Below, one piece after another: positions 58,334 to 64,000 of a stretch of 64,000 bases of DNA. The position numbers and the translations under genes are program-made. Below the pieces are notes generated by a model that worked only from the letters and a program-made list of their open reading frames with translations, had not been told where the DNA came from and made no database searches. Origin of the DNA: Paludibacteraceae bacterium (GTDB taxonomy: Bacteria > Bacteroidota > Bacteroidia > Bacteroidales > Paludibacteraceae); NCBI GenBank assembly GCA_017471285.1, contig JAFUUZ010000054.1:1-64000 (forward strand), given 5' to 3'. Position 1 is the stretch's first letter, and each line of letters begins with the position of its first letter.

Positions 58334-59485
58334 TTAGAGTTGCTGGCCTTGGGGAGTGTATTTCGTGCCGTTCTTGAGGATGATGAGTTGACCGTTCTCA
58401 ATGTATTTGACGGTCTTGGTCTGTATTTCGACATTCTCAATACCCTGGCGGACATTGATGTAGAAATAACCACCGAACGCCTCCCATTCGGGATTGCCGG
58501 CAGGGCGGAAATAGACAGTCACCCATCCGGCGTGCGCCGCATCCACGACGTAGTTGTTAGCAAAGCCGGCAGGATAATAATTCTCGTTTTCTCCAGAGAT
58601 GCCCACCACTTTGAGCTGGTCTCCTTCTGTGAGTTTGGTATCAAGCATGTACTCTCCCGGCGCAGCGGTATTCTCCGCAAAGAGATAGTCTTCCGTAGCC
58701 GCCCATTCGTTGAAGGAACCAACGAGATAGTATTTCTCCGGTTCGGGACACTCGGTCTCTTCGATGGTCACGCCGTAGATATCGATGACATCGCCTGCGT
58801 GTGCAAAGCCGAAATCAATAACAAGAATACCGTTGCTTCCTTTTTCTCCCAGAATACCTTTGACCACTTCGTCATAGGCGAACTCTTCGTTAGCGCCGAG
58901 GTTGATAGACTGGTTCTCATAGATGACATTCGGGGTGTTGTTGTCGTCCTGCCATTTGAGGGTTACACCGGAGATGTCATGGTTTGCTTTCATCTTAAGC
59001 GCGACATGGTAGCACTTGCCGTCTTCGGCAGCCGGTCCCTGGTATTTAATCTGGGCTCTCCACTGACCTGTTCTGTCCGAAGCGATATGGACGGTAGCTT
59101 TAGCGGCAGCCTCATCATAGGTGAGATACGAGTCAAACTCTTCCTGCAGGTCTGCATTTCCGAACCAAGCGGACCATGGTCCGAGGTCCGCCGGAGCGGC
59201 ATAGATAAAGCCGTAGTGCCAGTCGTCACCCCCTTGTCCGTCGGGACGGAAATAGACGGTGTATTCGCCGGAGCGGGCGATGGCGTAGTTGTTATCCATA
59301 CCGTCCGGATACCATGCCGCAATCTCCGCTCCATCAGACATAATGACCTTGAACTGGTCTCCGGCAAGGAACAGTTTGGAAATCAGGTACTCTCCTTCGT
59401 TCCCGGGGTTAGCCGCCATTTTGTATGCAGGATCAACCGTCCAGTTGTTCATCGAACCGGCGAGGTAGTATTCCATCACAGGCAC
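58334..59485 (-). pseudogene. 3' part of a secreted protein split by TAG: SusE/F-like domains plus C-terminal module
   Basis: 383 residues from the first downstream ATG-type start. It is in the same frame as the ORF at 59486-60430 and separated only by the TAG at 59486-59488. Two starch-binding-like repeats (YYLAGSMNNWTVDPAYKMA near the start and YYLVGSFNEWAATEDYLFA near residue 250) are separated by a carbohydrate-binding-module-like segment. The end, NGQLIILKNGTKYTPQG, matches the C-terminal modules of the two upstream genes. On its own it has no signal peptide and could not be exported, which supports a formerly continuous protein of about 698 residues. Confidence 0.7.
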
Positions 59486-60430
59486 CTAGCGCGGGTCTCC
59501 GAGGTCGGAGCCATCGGTAGCTGCACCGAAGACAGGCGAACCAGCGTTAATACGTATGTCGCCATTTGCACCATCGCGGAAGAGCGGATCCGCTACGATG
59601 CAAGCGGTCTGGGTAGGAGCAGAATTGAACGCTACATTGAAAGAAAGGCAGTTATTAATCGCTGCACCTGCGTAGAGCGTTGTAGCTGCATAGGTTGCAC
59701 CTTCCGGAGCGGCGAAAACAGAGTTACTGATGATAACATCGGTCGATTTCTCCGAACGGAGTGTACCGCAGTTGTAAAACGTACAATGGTCTACACGCAA
59801 CTTGGCGTCCGCCACCTCTGCACCGCTGTTCTTGAGGTCAATCGGTTTGTAATTCGGCGTACCGGAGAAAGTGGTGTTCGCAACAGTAAGAATGGCTAAT
59901 GGAAGTGGTTCAGAAGCCGCAGGAGCTGTCTCGCTATAAATAGCGCCTTTTTGGTTGTCATGGAAATAACAGCCGTCGAGTGTCAAAGAATGCATACGAC
60001 GATTCGGACGCTGCGGATAGAGGATGTAACTCTTCCAATTGCAGAACTCGCAATCGATGAGGGTCAGCGCTTTGTTATCTGTATCATCATACGGTCGGAT
60101 ACAATGGTCATTGGCACCTTGTCCATTATTGTAGAGACCGCCATCGAATTTAATGCCGATGAAAGTCACCTGTGCGGAGTTGAGGAGCTTCATGTAATAT
60201 TGCTGCGCTACAATCGGATGCGCACCCGGAGCCGCCTTAATGGTGATATTCTTGTTCAATTCCACCACCTCCGACTCTACATATACACCATCATCAAGCA
60301 CGAGTACATCACCCGCTGATGCGGCTGCTACTGCATTATAAAGAATTTTAGTTCCCGGGCTCAATTGTGTTTCCGCATTCACTGCCAGCGCCACCAGCGC
60401 CACAGCGAAAAAAGCAAATATCTTTTTCAT
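59486..60430 (-). pseudogene. 5' part of the split gene: secreted beta-helix (pectate-lyase-like)
   Basis: 314 residues. Signal peptide MKKIFAFFAVALVALAVNA, then a right-handed beta-helix (TLIDCEFCNWKSY, LTLDGCYFHDNQKGAIYSE, LRVDHCTFYNCGTLR). It ends SDLGDPR then TAG. Related beta-helix proteins continue LGDPRW at this place, so TGG to TAG is the simplest explanation. After the TAG the frame continues directly into the sugar-binding domains. The stop may be a real mutation, a population variant or an assembly error; translational read-through is less likely. TAG is used as a normal stop elsewhere (the genes ending at 4980 and 53988). Confidence 0.75.
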
Positions 60431-60454
60431 AATAATAGAATTTTAAGTGGTTAT

Positions 60455-63400
60455 TTATTGCTCTACTTTCTGTCCGAGGACGTTGAATACACGGCCGTTC
60501 TTGAGGATGAAGAGCTGTCCGTTGCGGATGAATTTCTCTCCCTCGCTCATCGGCGTATTCACATTCTCGATACCCTGGAAAGGTACGGTATGGGGTTTGG
60601 TACGACGCACGCGCATGGTGTTGATCAGTTTTGCGGTGCCATCCTGGTTCGCGGTATAAGAGTTGAGCTCGATGCAGTCACTCTTGACGGTGAACTTGGT
60701 GAACGACGGCGCACCCGGTTGGCCGAACATACCGGTCATGAGGTCGAAATAGTTGGTCACTTTGTGTTTGTCGTAGTTCGCATCCATCTTTGCGCGGTCA
60801 TACGGATAGTAACGCTTGCGTCCGCAGGTAGCTCCGATGAAATAGAGCGTACCGTCATCGGTAGTGAAGGTACCGCCTTTCTTACCGGTCATATTGGTAT
60901 TGGTGTTGATGTCCACCGTCTCAATATCGGTGATAGAGCCTTCCACAACGGTGCGGGTGTCCGGATTAACCGGTCCGATGACTTCGTAGCAGTGGTCGTG
61001 TCCCTGGATAGCGAGGTCTATCTCACACTCCTTGAGGATCGGCAGCATGAGTTCGCGGAAGAGCGGCGTCTCGGAATCCACCGAGTGTCCCGAGCCGGAG
61101 AAAATATTCTTATGCGAGAGGGTGACACGGTATTTGGTGTTCGGGTGTTTCTCTATCTCCTGTCGGAACCAGCGGCGCACATCATTGGAGAGGTAGGTCG
61201 ATTTCATGGATTCCTCTCCCGACGACGAACGCCACCAGTCCTGAAGCGAGTAAACGAGGAAGAGGACGTCGCCATAGACGAAGGAGTATGTGATGCCATG
61301 GAACTGCGGCCGATAGGAAGCAGGCACGGACATTGCGAAATCAGTAGGCGTATTGAAATGGTAGTCATAGTTGAGCAGGGGGCTGTCGTCGTGGTTACCA
61401 TCGGTAGGCACGATCGGCATCTGCATGATCACCGGTTTGATCGATTCCTCGAACCAGCGCTCCCACTCCCACTCGGAGTTAGCGGAAGTACCAGTCTCCA
61501 CGAAGTCCCCGGGGAAGAGGCAGAAGCGCGCTTCAGGGACAGTGTTCGCCGCCGCGGTAGCACACCATTTGGCATTCTCCACATACTCGGCATCCTGGAT
61601 ATGGCTGTCGGTCATATAGAGGAAGGAGTATTCGCCTTGCGCCGCACTCTGGGTACGGAAATGCGCTATCGGGCTCCAGTGTCCTTCGTATCCGACACGC
61701 CAAGAGTAGGCAGTACCCGGCGTGAGGTTGGTGGCAATCGCCTTATGGCTCACGTATTTGAAAGCGGTCTTGTTGGACATCTTAGTAGCCTTCAGCAGAC
61801 CGGAAGTGGAAACGGCGTAACGGAGATCCTGGGTGATGGTGGGGGTAGCCTCCAAGGTCAAGACATCGGCTCCCTCGAAATCCGCCGCCACGGCACGGGC
61901 TTTCGCTACAATCTGCACTTTGCCGTCCATGATACCTTCGTTGGTGAACCATGCAAACGCCATGTTCGTGCGCGGGTTGCCGTTGATATTGGCTACCATG
62001 CAGTACGGTTCCTCCTTCGGAACGAGTTTGGTAGCCGCTTCGTTCATCGCCGCTATCTTATCGGCGATAGCTGCTATCTCCTCTTCCGTAGCCCAGAAGC
62101 TGTCCACGCGTGCGGTCTCTTTAGCAACCCAGAAGGGTATGAATGAAGGAATAGTGTAGTTCTCGATCGGGTAGAGCGCATCTGCCTCCAGCACCTCATG
62201 CGGGTAGAGGACAGGCGGTTTGGGAGCGATCACAGCAATCACGAAATCGGTGAATCCGCCGTCCTCGCTGGTGGCACGGATAGCCGTTTTTCCTTCCGCT
62301 ACACCTGTTACGACACCGCGGATGTCCACCGTAGCAACGGCAGGATTGTCGGAAGTCCAGGTCAGTTTCTTGTTGGTCGCTTTGCGCGGGGTGAAGATCA
62401 CCGTAGCCGCAGCCGAACTCTCGGCATAGATGAAGAGCGAGTCCTGGAAGATATCTATTCCCTGGAGCGGAATGACCGGCGCATTGGGGTCATACTCATA
62501 CGCACCGACATCCACGCCTCCACCCTGGGGACGCGCCACACCGGCGAGGTCATAGGCAGGCGCTTTCGCCGCCGTGCCTTTGTCGATAAGGAACGAACCC
62601 GCCTCAATCGACCAGTCGGCAGACTGCATTTCTGCTATCTGTGCCGGTGTCTTAGGCAGACCAACGAATGAAGTGGGTGCCACGAAATGCGGACCGTCCG
62701 CTGCACTATTATCGGCATTGAGCGAGAGGCTAAGGAAAGGCGAAGCATTGAATCCCTGGTCGGCTATATTATGGCTCGACGGGCTGCCGGCAATATAGTT
62801 CGCCGGATCGGCAAAACCGTCCTCCGATTTGTTGCCCCACATGACGGAGTTATAGACCTCGCTGTCGGAGTGAATACCGGCGTACTGGGCACCCCAGTTG
62901 TTGGCGAAGGTACAGTTGATGATCTTTCCGGCAGGGTTATAGACACCTCCGGAATTAGGCCAGCTTCCCTCCGCTGCTGCGTTGTTATAGAACACGCAGT
63001 TTTGGATGATACCCGATTTGTTGTAAATCGTGGCATAGACACCCTCGCATCCGCGGAAGATACAGTTCTCAATGAGCGCGCCTTTGTTGTAGATGGCTCC
63101 GCCACCGCCGTCCGCGAGACAGAGTTCAAACAGACAGTTGCTGATGACAGCCGGCCTCTCCGGGGAAATATCATCGACGTAGATAGCGCCGCCTGAGGAC
63201 ATCGAATGGCAATTACGGATGATACAGTTGTTGACCGTCATATTGCCGCGCACATAGAGCGCGCTGCCGGAGGAGCTATACTCTGCGTTCTGCAGGATCA
63301 AGCCCTCGAAGAGGACCGGAGCAGCCGGTTCGGACTCCGACTTGATCAGGATCTTTCCCAACTCCGTACCGTCCATAATGGTCTCGAACAGCTCCGGGTC

Positions 63401-63670
63401 CCGCATGCCGGAAGCAGCATCATAGCCACCGAGCATGGAAACATACTTGCCCGCCGTAACCGTCACGCGCTCGTTGTACGTGCCCGCGGCAATAAACAAG
63501 GTGTCGCCGTTCCCGCATGCATTAAAACCGGCGGTAATCGTTTGCATGGCAGTAGCCCATGACAGACCGTCATTGCTGTCGTTGCCGGCTGTCTGGCTGA
63601 CATAATGATTGGCTGCTGACGCGCACAGCGCTGCTGTGCAGACCGCCAAAAATAGTAGAAATCGCTTCAT
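60455..63670 (-). CDS. Secreted beta-helix/Big_2/metallophosphatase protein with C-terminal module
   Basis: 1,071 residues. Signal peptide MKRFLLFLAVCTAALCASA. A DUF1565-like head (YVSQTAGNDSNDGLSWATA) and beta-helix reach to about 395. A Big_2 domain follows (about 400-495: KLTWTSDNPAVATVDIRG), then a purple-acid-phosphatase-like Fn3 segment (TPGTAYSWRVGYEG). The calcineurin-like phosphatase domain has D688/H690 (MTDSHIQD), GDFVETG, GNHDD, LSHKN and GHDH (890-893). The end is NGQLFILKNGRVFNVLGQ. A probable cell-surface or secreted phosphoesterase. The head resembles that of the giant protein. Complete and in frame. Confidence 0.9.
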   Translation of the reverse strand: MKRFLLFLAVCTAALCASAANHYVSQTAGNDSNDGLSWATAMQTITAGFNACGNGDTLFIAAGTYNERVTVTAGKYVSMLGGYDAASGMRDPELFETIMDGTELGKILIKSESEPAAPVLFEGLILQNAEYSSSGSALYVRGNMTVNNCIIRNCHSMSSGGAIYVDDISPERPAVISNCLFELCLADGGGGAIYNKGALIENCIFRGCEGVYATIYNKSGIIQNCVFYNNAAAEGSWPNSGGVYNPAGKIINCTFANNWGAQYAGIHSDSEVYNSVMWGNKSEDGFADPANYIAGSPSSHNIADQGFNASPFLSLSLNADNSAADGPHFVAPTSFVGLPKTPAQIAEMQSADWSIEAGSFLIDKGTAAKAPAYDLAGVARPQGGGVDVGAYEYDPNAPVIPLQGIDIFQDSLFIYAESSAAATVIFTPRKATNKKLTWTSDNPAVATVDIRGVVTGVAEGKTAIRATSEDGGFTDFVIAVIAPKPPVLYPHEVLEADALYPIENYTIPSFIPFWVAKETARVDSFWATEEEIAAIADKIAAMNEAATKLVPKEEPYCMVANINGNPRTNMAFAWFTNEGIMDGKVQIVAKARAVAADFEGADVLTLEATPTITQDLRYAVSTSGLLKATKMSNKTAFKYVSHKAIATNLTPGTAYSWRVGYEGHWSPIAHFRTQSAAQGEYSFLYMTDSHIQDAEYVENAKWCATAAANTVPEARFCLFPGDFVETGTSANSEWEWERWFEESIKPVIMQMPIVPTDGNHDDSPLLNYDYHFNTPTDFAMSVPASYRPQFHGITYSFVYGDVLFLVYSLQDWWRSSSGEESMKSTYLSNDVRRWFRQEIEKHPNTKYRVTLSHKNIFSGSGHSVDSETPLFRELMLPILKECEIDLAIQGHDHCYEVIGPVNPDTRTVVEGSITDIETVDINTNTNMTGKKGGTFTTDDGTLYFIGATCGRKRYYPYDRAKMDANYDKHKVTNYFDLMTGMFGQPGAPSFTKFTVKSDCIELNSYTANQDGTAKLINTMRVRRTKPHTVPFQGIENVNTPMSEGEKFIRNGQLFILKNGRVFNVLGQKVEQ

Positions 63671-63689
63671 AAACTATGATAATTTGAGG

Positions 63690-64000
63690 TTAGTATTGTA
63701 TGGTTACTGCTTGTCCCAAAGCATTGAAGATGCGGCCATTGCGAAGGATGAACAGTTGTCCGTCGCGAATGAATTTCTCTCCGTCCATCAGCGCTTTCGG
63801 AGTCTCTATCCCTTCTCTGATATCTGTCACTGTATGTTCCCTATTACGAACGATACGCATGGTGTTAATCAGCGTCACATTGCCCTCGTCATCGTCCGCC
63901 GTATAGGATTTGAACTCCAGGCAGTCGTCCTTCACCGTGATCTTGGTGAACGTCGGCGCATTCGGCTGCCCGAACATACCAGTAAAAAGGTCGAAGTAAT
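63690..64000 (-). CDS. Paralogous metallophosphatase protein, C-terminal end only
   Basis: The gene runs off the right edge. The visible 100 or so residues (YFDLFTGMFGQPNAPTFTKITV and on, then INTMRIVRNREH, NGRIFNALGQAV) align closely with the C-terminus of the 60455-63670 protein (NYFDLMTGMFGQPGAPSFTKF and on). It is therefore a tandem paralog, 19 bases upstream in the same transcript. Confidence 0.88.
   Translation of the reverse strand, partial: YFDLFTGMFGQPNAPTFTKITVKDDCLEFKSYTADDDEGNVTLINTMRIVRNREHTVTDIREGIETPKALMDGEKFIRDGQLFILRNGRIFNALGQAVTIQY

Noticed and set aside
59486..59488. TAG recoding as the reason for the split gene
   Set aside because: TAG ends other intact genes in the window (stops at 4980 and 53988), so general reassignment is not supported.
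60365..62146. 593-codon plus-strand frame opposite the metallophosphatase gene
   Set aside because: Antisense shadow; the minus-strand product has complete catalytic motifs.

Overview
The window looks like a chromosomal segment of a Bacteroidales bacterium (Bacteroidota). The support is a SusC/SusD pair, an Mfa1/Mfa2-type (type V) fimbria locus, secreted proteins with type IX-like C-terminal modules, and more than ten promoters of the Bacteroidota form (TTTG/TTG at about -33, TAnnTTTG at about -7, 20 bp apart, often with TATATCAAAA between). The genus cannot be set from this sequence alone.

Layout. 1-2.3 kb: 3' part of a secreted InlB-repeat protein and a small membrane-anchored partner. 2.3-6.4 kb: an accessory island of short genes, four of them apparent paralogs that start like MAKVTxxxGIxxVSG, plus a smalltalk-like peptide. 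It is packed with structured leaders, hairpins and repeats and ends at tRNA-Pro(CGG), whose 3' end is copied downstream. 6.8-16.9 kb: core genes. topA is divergent from a same-strand run of short NfeD, floA, an omega-amidase, recJ, thymidine kinase, priA and a nucleoside kinase. 17.0-19.4 kb: tRNA-Met(CAT), then a TPP riboswitch controlling a TonB-dependent receptor (probable thiamine importer). 19.4-21.2 kb: a candidate small RNA and a DUF1016 PD-(D/E)XK nuclease. 21.2-43.1 kb: a minus-strand fimbrial locus of DUF3575/OmpA protein, Mfa1-like fimbrillin, Mfa2-like anchor, an accessory lipoprotein and a 4,911-residue beta-helix protein. It is preceded by a membrane-bound AraC regulator carrying a G10 tract. 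43.1-57.0 kb: a beta-propeller lipoprotein, an EamA transporter and a polysaccharide utilisation locus (GH31, DUF4832, PKD lipoprotein, SusD, SusC, GH36, amidohydrolase), divergent from a DeoR regulator. 58.3-64 kb: secreted beta-helix/metallophosphatase proteins in tandem; one downstream gene is split by an in-frame TAG.

Points most worth attention: (1) the fimbria locus with its giant beta-helix protein and three candidate variation devices (G10 tract, 11-bp leader repeats, intercistronic hairpins). (2) Degenerate short tandem repeats that fill most intergenic spacers and run into start codons and signal-peptide codons, leaving TTG, GTG and, for priA, only ATC or ATT as a plausible start. 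(3) The tRNA-Pro-flanked island of small paralogs with structured leaders. (4) A beta-helix gene broken by a TGG-to-TAG change. All functions are inferred from reading the sequence; no database search was run.
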